From NCBI RefSeq assembly GCF_001315985.1, contig NZ_BBBI01000003.1:62001-126000 (forward strand): a DNA stretch of 64,000 nucleotides. Reading direction: 5' to 3'. The notes beneath the pieces were generated by a model. It made no database searches. It saw only the letters and a list, made by a program, of their open reading frames with translations, and was not told the DNA's origin. The translations under genes were made by a program, and so were the position numbers. This document shows positions 51,205 to 60,995 of the stretch, in pieces. Position 1 is the first letter of the stretch, and each line of letters starts with the position of its first letter. The DNA is from Vulcanisaeta distributa JCM 11216. Lineage in GTDB: Archaea > Thermoproteota > Thermoprotei > Thermoproteales > Thermocladiaceae.

Positions 51205-51927
51205 ATGATTACATCGTTTAAAGTACCCACGGTACTGGTAATCGGCAGGATAGGTAGAGAGTTAACTGTGTGGAGTATAGATGGTACTACCACGCCGCTG
51301 GGCAGTGTTAATGGTATTGAATTAGTTGATGAGCTCAAGATAGAGAGACAGGTAGTAGGCCACGTAGCAATTGCGTCCTTTGGGCAGTACGTAATTAAGG
51401 CCATGGACCTGGGTAGTAGGTATGGCTCATACACATTGAGCGAGGACTCCCTGGTCAGGATACCTAGCAGGGGTGGTATTGACCTTAGGAAGTACAATGA
51501 TTGGGTAACCATAAGAAACGCCTTTATACTGATTGGAGACCCGAATTCTGGTTACTCTGATTATTACCCATTAATATGTCCATATAGGGTTGGTGATACG
51601 TTATTCATTAATGCGGGATACACCAATTCAGGAAGTATTAGGGCGGTATTAACCATACTTGGCATTCTACGTAACTATGCAGAGAGAGGTCGAGTAAATG
51701 CATCATGCATGTGCAGGATACCCTCAATGCCCCCCCTAGAAATGGCATTGATAAGCGGTGATAAGTACCTACTGGTTAGGACCTACCTCAATGATGGTCA
51801 GTCAATGGTAAGTAATAAGTACCTGGTCATACTGACCAAGGGAGGTAACGTAATTAATAGGTACTCGACGGATAATGACCCGGTGGACATTGTCATTAAA
51901 ATGCTTAATGAAATGAGGAGCATCTAG
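51205..51927 (+). CDS. Unknown protein, possible FHA domain
   Basis: 240 residues, beta-rich. QYVIKAMDLGSRYGSYTLSEDSLVRIP near residues 64-90 has the look of a forkhead-associated domain (DxGSxxGT), followed by two strands with NAFILIGDP. FHA domains bind phosphothreonine, and Ser/Thr kinase signalling is known in this lineage. No kinase gene is nearby. The C-terminal half is alpha/beta and unrecognised. One Pro at the C7 run near 51730 may be surplus. Confidence 0.4.
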   Translation: MITSFKVPTVLVIGRIGRELTVWSIDGTTTPLGSVNGIELVDELKIERQVVGHVAIASFGQYVIKAMDLGSRYGSYTLSEDSLVRIPSRGGIDLRKYNDWVTIRNAFILIGDPNSGYSDYYPLICPYRVGDTLFINAGYTNSGSIRAVLTILGILRNYAERGRVNASCMCRIPSMPPLEMALISGDKYLLVRTYLNDGQSMVSNKYLVILTKGGNVINRYSTDNDPVDIVIKMLNEMRSI

Positions 51928-51973
51928 GTAAGTAAAAGTAAGGATTAATAGTAACCATACTTTGTATTAATTT

Positions 51974-52899
51974 GTGAGTATAAACACAGGGCTTGAATTC
52001 GTCGCCGAGAATGTACTACCAATAATAAGGAGTTTAGTCGCCAAGAGATTACTCGAGAGTGGCTATAGCCAGCTTAGGGTGGCTAGGATACTGGGTGTAA
52101 CGCAACCGGCGGTTAATAGGTACGTAAGTAAAGACTACGGTGAACTGCTCAGTAGGGCTGAGTCCCTAGGTATTAGTAAGGATTGGATCCTCAGGGTTGT
52201 TGATAACGTCGTTGAGTTAATACTAGGTAATAGGGAGTACGAGGCCCTTGAGTACCTAACCAATGCAGTATTAATGGAACTTGGTTCCCTAAGACTGTGC
52301 GATGCCCATAGGAGACTTGTACCATCACTACCAATAACCTGCAATGCATGTTCGATATTCATTACGGGTGTCTCCGATTCGGTAATTAAAAATATGGAGA
52401 AGGCATTATCAATTCTTGAAACGCACCCTGAAATTCAGGTTGTAATACCAAGGGTGTTGATGAATATTGTTGAAGCGAGGCCGGGCGCGGTCAATGAGAA
52501 TGACGTAGTTGGTGTGCCAGGCAGGATTAATGCTCATGATGGAGGGTAATCATAGGCTCAAGGCCTATTTACGGCGGTAGTAAGCACTTAGGCAAATTAA
52601 TCATTAAGTGCATGAATGTGAACCCGAGATACAGGTCTGTGGCTAGTATTAAATATGATAGTAAGATAGAGAATGCACTAAGGGAGTTGGGCATTCGTTA
52701 CGCCAAGGCTGGTCCTCACGAGAGTTATAGCGAGGATGATGTCATAAATGCCGTGGCAAACTCACTCAATAAAGACCCAACAATAGAGGCTGTGATTGAC
52801 CTTGGAGGTTATGCCCTGGAACCCGTCACCTACGTGTTTGGTATCGACTCGATAGACGTAGTATTAAAGGTAATAAAAATAGCCTCAAGGATTTCCTAA
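51974..52899 (+). CDS. HTH-ThiN protein: thiamine-phosphate synthase-like regulator, frameshifted
   Basis: About 308 residues joined. The N-terminal helix-turn-helix (YSQLRVARILGVTQPAVNRYVS) is followed by a ThiN domain (VNPRYRSVASIKYDSKIENALRELG, then IEAVIDLGGYALEPVTYVFG). Archaeal ThiR has this layout and represses thiamine genes with thiamine phosphates as ligand; ThiDN has the enzyme form. The frame shifts near 52541 between GRINAHDG and VIIGSRPIYGGSKHLG. A GTG at 51974 is the listed start. The presence of thi4 at 60996 makes a thiamine control role likely. Confidence 0.75.
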
Positions 52900-53806
52900 G
52901 CCTTTACCTTACTGACCAGGTAATTCACTATGTACCTAGCGGGGGGGTTAATGCCGGTGGCCCTCTTGAACCCCCCCTGCCAGGACATTGTTGGGTTAAC
53001 CTCAAGTATGAAGTAGCCATCTTTAGTCTCGGCAATATCAACACCACCATAGTCAAGTCCGAGGACCTCGATAGTCTTCAACGCCAACTCACTTAATTCA
53101 TCCGTGACCTTAGCGGGCTCAGGCTTAGCACCTTGAGCCACATTGCTCTTCCACGTAATGCCCCTCCTAAACTCGGCGCCTAATACCTCATTACCAACAA
53201 CCACAACCCTGTAATCACCATTACCAACCTTATCAAGGAATTTCTGCACGTACATAGGCTTGTTTAGGTTCGTTAGGTAACTGAATATGTGCATGGCAAC
53301 ATCGGCATCATCAACCTGAAAAACCCGAATCCCATGGCACCCCTAATCTGCTTAATAACGGACTTTCCAAACTCCCTAACCGTGTTGTAGGCAACAAACA
53401 TATTCTCGCTGACCACAGTATCGGGGGGGACAGGCAACCCGTGCTTAGCCAATAGCATTAATGATATGAATTTATCACTGGCCATCATCCAATTCATCAC
53501 AGGATTCATTACATAAACACCACTAAGCTCAAGGGCCCTAACAACCCATAACCTATGCACGAACTGCTCAAAATCCCTAATTATACCGATATGCCTAAGT
53601 ATCGCACCTGATACACTCAATTCCTCATAATTAGACCTACCAATTAATTGATAATAGTTAATGCGGCCCTTACTGAACCTGACCCCAATCATGTCAATGT
53701 AGATCCTCCTAACCCTATGGCCCAAGGACCTAATAGCGTCCTCTAAGTCAACCACGTCCTCAGGGTTATACTCAACCTCGTAAGGTCTGATAATTCCAAT
53801 ATCCAC
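52896..53806 (-). CDS. RimK-like ATP-grasp ligase, frameshifted
   Basis: About 303 residues. ATP-grasp protein of the RimK/LysX/MptN type, which adds amino acids (Glu, Lys, or coenzyme F420 glutamyl groups) to a carboxylate. SDKFISLMLLAKHGLPVPPD, VIKQIRGAMGFG, PMYVQKFLDKVGNGDYRVVVVGNEVLG and YFILEVNPTMSWQGGFKRATG are the ATP and metal-binding blocks. A shift near 53320 separates the halves. A surplus Gly in WQGGF and a surplus Pro in INPPA are on 7-base runs. It converges on the ThiN gene, overlapping by 4 bases. Confidence 0.75.
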
Positions 53807-53901
53807 AAGTACGACACAGTAAAGTCTCCTTTTATTAATTTAGCCCAGGTATTAATTACAAAGGAATTATAGAATTAAGTATACGTAAAGTAAACGTATA
53901 C

Positions 53902-55251
53902 CTACTTAAGCCTAATCTTGCTTAAGTCAACGGAGGCGGGAATAATTCCCTTTCTGAATCTACTCACATCTGAGTGAATCGGCCTTGTAGCATCAATACC
54001 AACCTTTGTGGTTATGCCTTGCACAGGATCAATAGCCACAGGATCAAGCGTGGAACCCCCCCTAGCATACTTAATGACCACTAGATCCTCATCAGCCCTG
54101 AACCTAGTCGCTATTGCCCATTCAACCTCACTTGGCTCATCTATGTTTACATCATCATCGACGACCACCACATGCTTAAGGCTTGGGTGGGCCGCAAAGG
54201 CAGCCATAATCGCGTTTTTGGGGTCACCATCACTCTGCTTCTTAATGGCAATGACCGCATGCAGCCATCCACAACCACCATCGGTGAGCCTGACAGCCCT
54301 AACCTCAGGGACTACGTTACTAACGAACTGCCAGATCTTAGCCTCCTTTTCAATACCCATTAGGAGCTTGTGCTCGGAATAACCAGCCACGAGGGCTTGG
54401 GCAATTAATGGGCTGTCCCTCCTAACGTAAATCCTCGTGATCCGGACAACTGGCTGTTCCCTAACCTCGTCATATGTACCCAGTATGTCCATGCATGGCC
54501 CCTCCCTAGCCGTTTCCTTGGCCGATATATAGCCCTCCATCACGACCTCCGCATAGGCGGGTGCAGGTACCCCATTATCCAGAACCTTAACCTTAAGTGA
54601 GCCATCAAGCAGTGCATTTGCCATATTCAATTCAAAGACCCCAAAGGGTGGTGATGAGGCTGCTGCTACGAGAATGGCTGGATGTAGGCCCCATGAAATT
54701 GATATGGGCGTGTCCTTACCGATCTCTCTATTCCTCATGTAAATCCTGTATAGGTGCCTGGGTACAAGCCTAATAACGAACTTATCAGGGCCTATTGGGG
54801 GGGTTAACCTATGGATACTTGCATTCAGTATGCCATCCCTTACATCCATGCCTATCACCACCGCGCTCGTTAGACAGGGCCCCGGTTCAAGTTCGAAGTA
54901 CCTTGGTATGGGCATTTTCGTTAAGTCAGTGTTAGGTAATGGTTCATAAACGGCATCACTTACCTCAACTGGCTTGTAGGATGGCGCGGCATTCTCAGCC
55001 CAAAGAAGTCTCCTGTAAAACTCAGTATCGCTTTTTACATTGAGTGCCTTGTACACCTTATCCCTGGTATTAACTACATTGCCAATTACGTGAACATGCC
55101 TAAACTCACGTACGTTGGTGAACTCTAAAGTTGGTCCTTTATCGAATCGTGTGATTACATAAGGTATCTCGTAATTAATGCTTAACTCCTCATCAACGAA
55201 CCTTAACATATCTGAATCTCTTAGATCGACCAAGTACTTTCTTAGGTCCAT
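53902..55251 (-). CDS. UbiD-family decarboxylase
   Basis: 449 residues. UbiD-type enzymes use prenylated FMN. MPIPRYFELEPGPCLTSAVVIG, GKDTPISISWGLHPAILVAAASSPPFG, AEVVMEGYISAKETAREGPCMDILG and KHVVVVDDDVNIDEPSEVEWAIATR match the core. In archaea such as Aeropyrum a UbiD homologue decarboxylates trans-anhydromevalonate phosphate in the modified mevalonate pathway, which makes isoprenoid lipids; that role fits here, together with the G1P dehydrogenase at 58981. The frame is intact. Confidence 0.8.
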   Translation of the reverse strand: MDLRKYLVDLRDSDMLRFVDEELSINYEIPYVITRFDKGPTLEFTNVREFRHVHVIGNVVNTRDKVYKALNVKSDTEFYRRLLWAENAAPSYKPVEVSDAVYEPLPNTDLTKMPIPRYFELEPGPCLTSAVVIGMDVRDGILNASIHRLTPPIGPDKFVIRLVPRHLYRIYMRNREIGKDTPISISWGLHPAILVAAASSPPFGVFELNMANALLDGSLKVKVLDNGVPAPAYAEVVMEGYISAKETAREGPCMDILGTYDEVREQPVVRITRIYVRRDSPLIAQALVAGYSEHKLLMGIEKEAKIWQFVSNVVPEVRAVRLTDGGCGWLHAVIAIKKQSDGDPKNAIMAAFAAHPSLKHVVVVDDDVNIDEPSEVEWAIATRFRADEDLVVIKYARGGSTLDPVAIDPVQGITTKVGIDATRPIHSDVSRFRKGIIPASVDLSKIRLK

Positions 55252-55328
55252 TGGTTCGGCACTAATTTTTTAGGTAAATAATTTTACTGCATCGTTAATG
55301 AATACGAAATATTATTTGATTGGCACGT

Positions 55329-55517
55329 TTATCGTGCCTTAACCTGCTCAAATATTGTATAACCGCACTTGCCGCATGAATAACGTGGCACTGGGACCTT
55401 GTGATAAGCCATTACCGAGCCACACCTCGGACAAATCCTCCTAAGGAACTTTATGGTGCCCTTCTCATAATCAACCTCATACCATGTGTGCGCCCTGGCC
55501 TTTACTTCCTTTGGCAT
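55329..55517 (-). CDS. rps27ae: Ribosomal protein S27ae
   Basis: 62 residues. HTWYEVDYEKGTIKFLRRICPRCGSVMAYH and YSCGKCGYTIFE form the CxxC...CxxC zinc ribbon of archaeal S27ae, in which eukaryotes fuse ubiquitin. A TATA box (CTTATAAG, 55541-55548 on this strand) lies about 27 bases before the start. Intact. Confidence 0.85.
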   Translation of the reverse strand: MPKEVKARAHTWYEVDYEKGTIKFLRRICPRCGSVMAYHKVPVPRYSCGKCGYTIFEQVKAR

Positions 55518-56244
55518 TCGGGCATGGGCTTAATTCATCCCTTATAAGATTTTCCTTTATGGTCATGAACCATAAACTTATAAGGGACTTACTGATTTAC
55601 TGCTTGCGATGATTAATGTGGCCAGGGCTGAATGATGATGTAAGAATCGTTTTATGATACGTGAAAAGTTGTTGATTTCTTATTGAATAATATGGGCGCT
55701 TATTCATATCTTTACATATGCTTATTGCTTTATTTCTTAGCGCCTGGGTTTAGTGGGCTTAAGGGTTCTTGTCGTGTTGCATTTATTTCCTGGTTAGGGT
55801 ATGTTTGTTTAATGTGTGGAGATTAATGATGGGCTGAATGCAGTGAGGATTGAGCAACCAAAGGCTGGTTACAGGGAGGTTGGGCTAACCAAGCAGGGCA
55901 GGGCTACGTAGTATGCGTGGGCATGGACGCAATTAGGAAGTACTTCAAGCTCGTTAGCAAGGTCTGTGAGAAACTAAGGAGGATACCTGAGGAAGCAAAT
56001 AAATGAGGGCAAAGGCAATAGTAAAGGCAAAAATGGCGAAACTAACCAGGACCCACGGGCTTAACAAAATAATCCTAATTCAAAACCCACACAAGATCCT
56101 TGCCCAAGATCTCAAGTCAGTTCATCAATAAATATATTATACCTACCTTAGTTAGCGACATTGCTAAGTCCATGTAAGTTTAAAGATTCACAGTTTTCAT
56201 TAATTTCAGAATTAGAGTGGTGGCGGTTCTGCCCTCGTTGAGGT
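55518..56244. other. Long non-coding stretch with a decayed coding remnant
   Basis: No intact gene. A plus-strand TATA-like ACTTATAAGG is at 55577-55586. Around 55820-56010 the sequence keeps coding character in shifting frames (RIEQPKAGYREVGLTKQGRA, then GMDAIRKYFKLVSKVCEKLRRIP to a stop near 56009), which looks like a degraded gene of unknown family. A further TATA-like GTTTAAAG near 56178 precedes the candidate RNA below by about 65 bases. Confidence 0.4.
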
Positions 56245-56371
56245 ACCTATTAAGGGTCTAGGTCTTGAGGGCCGTGGTCAGCGGCCCAACGGTCCCGACC
56301 TAGCCACGTATAAAGAAGACAATACTGAGGAACAGGGGGGGTCCTTGGGATAACTCAAGCCCTTAATAGGT
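56245..56371 (+). ncRNA. Candidate structured RNA of about 127 bases or more
   Basis: A nested fold is readable by eye. ACCTATTAAGGG (56245-56256) pairs perfectly with CCCTTAATAGGT (56360-56371). Inside, CTAGGTC (56258-56264) pairs with GACCTAG (56297-56303), enclosing GGGCC (56269-56273) with GGCCC (56283-56287), and a final hairpin CTTGGG-ATAA-CTCAAG is at 56344-56359. Strand is uncertain since the stems pair either way; the plus strand is favoured by the TATA-like element upstream. No RNase P, SRP or C/D-box hallmark is seen. The G7 run at 56335-56341 may distort it. Confidence 0.5.
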
Positions 56372-56386
56372 CTCCCTTTCTGATAA

Positions 56387-57591
56387 TCACCATAGTGATA
56401 CCCACTTCGTGCTTTCGCTCTCCCTAAGTACGTCTTGATAAACCTTCTTTGTCCAACGAGCAATCGACTGCCAACTATACCACCGATTCACGGAGTCCCT
56501 CGCATTCCTCGCTATGTTTCTTCTCAACTCATCATTGCTGAGTAGGATCTTGGCCACGTTTATTATCTCATCAACGTTATTAGGCGCTACCTTAACACCG
56601 TTGTACCAGTCACGCACTATCTCATCGGGTCCGCCAACTCTAGTTGTGATCACGGCTAGACCCGTGGCCATGGCCTCGAGTATTGTTATTCCAAAGGGCT
56701 CATACCTACTTGGCAGTATTGCCAAGTCCGAGACCTTCAGTATTGAGTAGAGCGTTTCATCATCGACCCTGCGTGAAGTATACCTTGCTCCAAATACCCC
56801 CAGTCATGGGCCAGACTCATTAGGTATTCCCTCATTGGTCCATCACCAACGATCAGAAGCTTCAAGTTCCAATCCCACTTCAGCAATTCCTTAAATGCCG
56901 CCAATACTAGGTCTGGTCCCTTCTCATGGACCAACCTACCAACGAAGACTATTATCTTCTCACTGGGCATTGCGTATAGATCCCTGAAGCCGGGCCTTAC
57001 CTTAATAGAGTCTATGTAGGACACGTCAATGCCGTTGGGTATCATTATCAGTTTATCCTTTGGTAACCCATGCACAATCGAGACCTCGCTCATCATATAA
57101 TTACTGCAGACAATCACCTTCCATGCCTCGTAGGTTGTCCTCCACTCCCACGAGTGAATTATGAATTGTTCCTCATTATGAACACCACCGCGCCTACCGG
57201 CCTCGGTGGCGTGTATTGTGGCGATTAAGGGCTTATGAAGCAGATGCTTAAGTGCGATGCCCGCGGGTCCCGTTAACCAATCATGGACATGAATCAAGTC
57301 AAACTCCCACTCATCATAAAGCCTGAGGGCTTCCTCAATCATCTCCTCATTGAAGTTCAATACCCAGGTGATGAAGCCCGTGGACCTAAACTTGAATGGG
57401 TCAACCCTCCTAACGTGAACCCCCCCCTCGACCTCCTCAGAGGGTGGTGAGCCAGGTAGTGCTATGCTCATTACGGTAGTATCAACGCCATCCCTAACCA
57501 AATGCCTGGTAATGTGATAAACATGTCTTCCTAATCCACCAACCATATGAGGCGGGTACTCCCAGCTGAGCATTAATACGCGTATTACCAC
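56387..57591 (-). CDS. Glycosyltransferase family 4/5 (glycogen-synthase-like), frameshifted
   Basis: About 400 residues, GT-B fold. The N-terminal SWEYPPHMVGGLGRHVYHI matches starch/glycogen synthase-like proteins, DLIHVHDWLTGPAGIALKHL and VFVGRLVHEKGPDLVLAAF mark the two Rossmann domains, and after a shift near 56760, LAILPSRYEPFGITILEAMATG carries the nucleotide-sugar E-x7-E motif. Probably glucan or other polysaccharide synthesis. The G8/C8 run near 57420 adds a Gly in VEGGVH. Confidence 0.8.
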
Positions 57592-57696
57592 AGGGATGTG
57601 TCTATGTACTTATTTAAAAGTAAGATTCTACGGCAAATGGTGATTTAGGTAGCCGTGTAATAAAATTTAAAATTAATGAAGATTTAGCTTTATCAC

Positions 57697-58304
57697 GTGA
57701 AGATCGTACTTGTCGCTGTGCCGGGCAGTGGTAAGTCAACAACGTTGAAATTCGTTAAGGAGCTTCTCCCCCCCGACGTAACTGTCGTTAATTATGGCGA
57801 TTACATGCTCGAAATCGCCAAGAGACAGTACGGGATCACAAATAGGGATGAGATGAGAAGGAAGCTGCCTGTGGAGGAGTACAGGAAGGTCCAGGAACTT
57901 GCTGCTGAAGAGATTGCTAAATTGCCTGGTGACGTTATTATAGATACCCATGCCAGCATTAGGGTTCAGGGTGGGTTTTACCCGGGTCTTCCAGACAGGA
58001 TAATGGTAAAGCTTAGGCCAGATGCGATTGTGCTCATGGAGTTCGACCCAAAGGATATACTCGAGAGGAGGGCTAAGGACGTGGGCTCAGGGATAGGGAA
58101 CCTGATTCTCCTGAGGAGATTGAAATGCATCAATTGGCCAATAGGTATTACGCATTCGCGGCTGCCAATGCTGGAGAGTGCTCGGTCTACATCCTAGACT
58201 TCAGAAGGAAACCTCAGTCAAGGCCCTTTGAGCATGCTGAAATTGCTGCTAAATTTATCGTTGATTTAATAATGAAAGGCAGGGGTGCAGGTAATAATAA
58301 GTAG
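57697..58304 (+). CDS. adkA: Archaeal adenylate kinase, frameshifted
   Basis: About 200 residues. MKIVLVAVPGSGKSTTLKFV is the P-loop of archaeal AdkA; VVNYGDYMLEIAKRQYGI, DEMRRKLPVEEYRKVQELAAEEI and VIIDTHASIRVQGGFYPGLP are its motifs. A shift near 58095 breaks the frame, and reading resumes with EEIEMHQLANRYYAFAAANAGE and SVYILDFRRKPQSRPFEHAE, ending at 58304. ELLPPD has a surplus Pro at the C7 run near 57770. Confidence 0.85.
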
Positions 58305-58360
58305 TTTCATTATCAAGGCGCGAAATGCTTAAAATAATATGGAATTCTTCGAAGGGTTGT

Positions 58361-58890
58361 ATGAAGGCGTTAATTATTGTTGCTGATGCATCATACAAAG
58401 GAGAGTACTCAATGACGGTACAGGCACTTAGGCAGTTGGGTATGGAGGTTAGTACGGGGGGGCTGGTAAGTAAGGCTGTAAGTATTAATTTTGACGTAGA
58501 CTTAACAGATAAGTTGGGTGAGGGTGTCCTTGATGGCTACGACATTACTGCTTCATAGGCGGTTACTGGGCGTATTACGCCGTTACTGGTAAGGAAATGC
58601 CCGGTAAGACCAAGCCAATAGTAAATAAAGAGGTCTTTGAGAAGTTACTTATTCAATCAATAAGTACTGGTAAGAAGACGATATTACCCCCCCTGGCAAC
58701 GCCAGCTTACGCGGCTAAACTTGGTCTATTGAAGGGTAAAAGGGCGACTGTTTACCCAACTACGGACCTAATAAGTGTCCTTAAGGGTAATGGTGTTGAG
58801 TTTGTTAATGGGGATTTCGTAATTGATGGTAATGTAGTTACCATGAAAAGGGTGACTGTAGATTTACTTACCAAGGCACTTAGTAAGTAA
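58361..58890 (+). CDS. DJ-1/PfpI-family protein, frameshifted
   Basis: About 175 residues. KALIIVADASYKGEYSMTVQALRQLGMEVSTGG begins the fold. After a shift near 58550, GYWAYYAVTGKEMPGK and LLKGKRATVYPTTDL with FVNGDFVIDGNVVTMKRV complete it. PfpI relatives are proteases or glyoxalases with a Cys at a nucleophile elbow; in the elbow region here (KKTILPPLATPAYAAKLG) no Cys is present, so a non-catalytic member is likely. Start at ATG 58361 is chosen because the first strand begins there. Close to adkA, possibly one transcript. Confidence 0.65.
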
Positions 58891-58980
58891 TTGACCTTAG
58901 GTTTCATAGATTAAATTAATTTCGTTAATATAAGGGTAAAGAAATAGTTTAAATTACCAATATGCCTGCCTTAATTGGTA

Positions 58981-60054
58981 ATGGCTTCACCACAGCGTAA
59001 ATCGCTGGAGATGTATGAGATTCCTCGGGTCGTGGTATTCGGACCTAGTGCCATTAGTAAGGTACCCGAGATATTAAGTAAGTTGGGGCTTAACGGATTA
59101 AGGGGTTTAATCCTCATTGGTCCTCACTTCGGTAAGCACCTCATCGATAAGATTGAGTGCAGGATATGCGATATTGAGGAGGTTAATGAGGTAAGTCCTG
59201 AAAGGATAATTGAATTGTCAAATAAGTATGTTCATATTACGGACTATATAATAGCCCTGGGCGGTGGTAGAATAATTGACTTTGGTAAGGCCATGGCCCA
59301 CATAATGAATGTTCCATACCTATCCATACCAACGATAGCGTCTCATGACGGAATAGCAAGCCCCTACGTATCCCACATACTTCAATTAGACCTTAATAGG
59401 TATGGAGTTGGTAAGGTCCAGAGATCCCCCCCCATAGCCATCATTGCCGACACTTCGATAATACTCGAAGCACCAAGGAGGTACTTACTGGCCGGCATTG
59501 GTGAGTTAGTTGGTAAGTTAATAGCCGTTAAGGACTGGGAATTGGCGGTCAGGGTTAAGGGTGAGGAGTTCAGTGAGTACGCGGCGGCCCTCGCCAGGGA
59601 TAGCGCATTAATAGTCCTTAGGAATAGGGATAGTTGAAGATTCATAATGAGGAGAGCATTAGAATAGTGGTGAAGGCGTTACTTGGTTGTGGGGGGGTTG
59701 CATGGCAATCGCAGGTAGTTCGAGACCGTGCAGCGGCTCTGAGCATTTATTTAGCCATGCAATAGATATACTGGCAAGGGAGAAGGGATTTAGGCCCGCG
59801 CTGCATGGTGAGCAGGTGGCGCTTGGCGCGATAATGATGGCTTACTTACATGGCATGAGGTGGAGGAGGATAAAGTCATTCCTACAGGGCTTGAACATAC
59901 CGGTCACAGCCAAGGAACTCGGTCTCGATAAGGAGATAGTAATAGAAGCATTAACAATGGCCCATAGCATAAGGCTGATAGATTTACCATATTAGGGGCG
60001 GGCTTAACGCGTAAGGCTGCTGAAAATCTTGTTGAAATTACGGGAGTAGCCTAA
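58981..60054 (+). CDS. egsA: sn-Glycerol-1-phosphate dehydrogenase, frameshifted
   Basis: About 355 residues. NAD(P)-dependent enzyme that makes the sn-glycerol-1-phosphate backbone of archaeal lipids. [57 protein letters not shown], and after a shift near 59637, [23 protein letters not shown] with zinc-binding His, [20 protein letters not shown] second shift near 59985 leads into [23 protein letters not shown], ending at 60054. QRSPPI has a surplus Pro at a C8 run. Essential in archaea, so the breaks are probably errors. Confidence 0.9.
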
Positions 60055-60983
60055 ATAACCTTGATCAATATATAGCTAAGTGCAAGGCCGATGATTATTG
60101 ATACTATGAACCCAAGTATTAACTCATTGAAGTATCTAAGGTTTATTATCCTAAATCTATGCGCCGCACCAACACCCACTAGGCCGAAAGACGTGGTTAT
60201 AGTGACGGGCATCGGTACAGAGAATAGTGTCCCTATTTCCATGGCAATGAATGAGAATAACTGTACTGTGAAACTGGTCAGCGAGCCTATCGTAAACAAG
60301 CCAGAGCTAAGCCTATACAGGGTTCTCCAGCCAATCAATAGTACACCCAGTATTGAGCCGGCAATGACTAGAAGCATACCCTTATAACTAAAGCTTAGTA
60401 ACGCCCATATTAATCCAAGGTTATTCGCGCCAAAGGAGAATGACAGTAAGAATACGGTGATTATCGACAGTGCGCGATAAATCCCGGCATATTTAAACGA
60501 AATCCTTGAGAACACGCTCAGGGATTTATAAAGGAGGTATGAAAAAAGCATCACTATTATAGGTAAAGATAACCAGTAACCAAGCACAAAGGCGGCGTTT
60601 CCCAGAATATGACCTACAGCCAGTGAAGCACCAACAAGGCTCGCATATAGTGAGCCTGTTAACGACATTGGGACTCTCATACTCTCGCCAATTATGAATA
60701 TCACTATGGTAACGGCCATGGCCACCATGGCGACATCGCCACTCACCACATTAGCCTTCATGTAGGTACCCTGCAACCATAGGCCAAGTACATAACCGAG
60801 CAATGCAATTGCTATGGCATACTTATAATCAATAGACCTGGACCCAACGGCAGCCCCCCCTGCGTTAGCTGATAGGTTATTCCCAGAGACTAGGAACGAC
60901 AGCAGGAATGCCAAAGCGTAATTTATAAACAGCGTATACGCCATATTGGGCAGGTATGACCCTTTAATAGCTTTTAAACCCAA
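60051..60983 (-). CDS. PiT-family phosphate permease
   Basis: 310 residues with 9-10 membrane helices. It has the two inverted PiT signature repeats, SGNNLSANAGGAAVGSR near residue 33 and FSFGANNLGLIWALLSF near residue 185, where the family has GNNDxANxxGtxVGs. It probably imports phosphate driven by a cation gradient. In the first repeat the usual Asp after GNN is replaced by Leu. GG in the first repeat is on a C7 run. Converges on egsA with a 4-base overlap. Confidence 0.8.
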   Translation of the reverse strand: MGLKAIKGSYLPNMAYTLFINYALAFLLSFLVSGNNLSANAGGAAVGSRSIDYKYAIAIALLGYVLGLWLQGTYMKANVVSGDVAMVAMAVTIVIFIIGESMRVPMSLTGSLYASLVGASLAVGHILGNAAFVLGYWLSLPIIVMLFSYLLYKSLSVFSRISFKYAGIYRALSIITVFLLSFSFGANNLGLIWALLSFSYKGMLLVIAGSILGVLLIGWRTLYRLSSGLFTIGSLTSFTVQLFSFIAMEIGTLFSVPMPVTITTSFGLVGVGAAHRFRIINLRYFNELILGFIVSIIIGLALSYILIKVI

Positions 60984-60995
60984 CCCATGTACTCA

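Noticed and set aside
55606-55660. Possible box C/D small RNA after a plus-strand TATA-like element
   Set aside because: A C-like box (GCGATGA), CTGA and ATGATGA are present, but D' and C' have no spacer and no terminal D box follows.
56245-56371. The folded RNA as a reduced (type T) RNase P RNA or SRP RNA
   Set aside because: None of the conserved catalytic-core or S-domain sequences are visible, so I left it unassigned.
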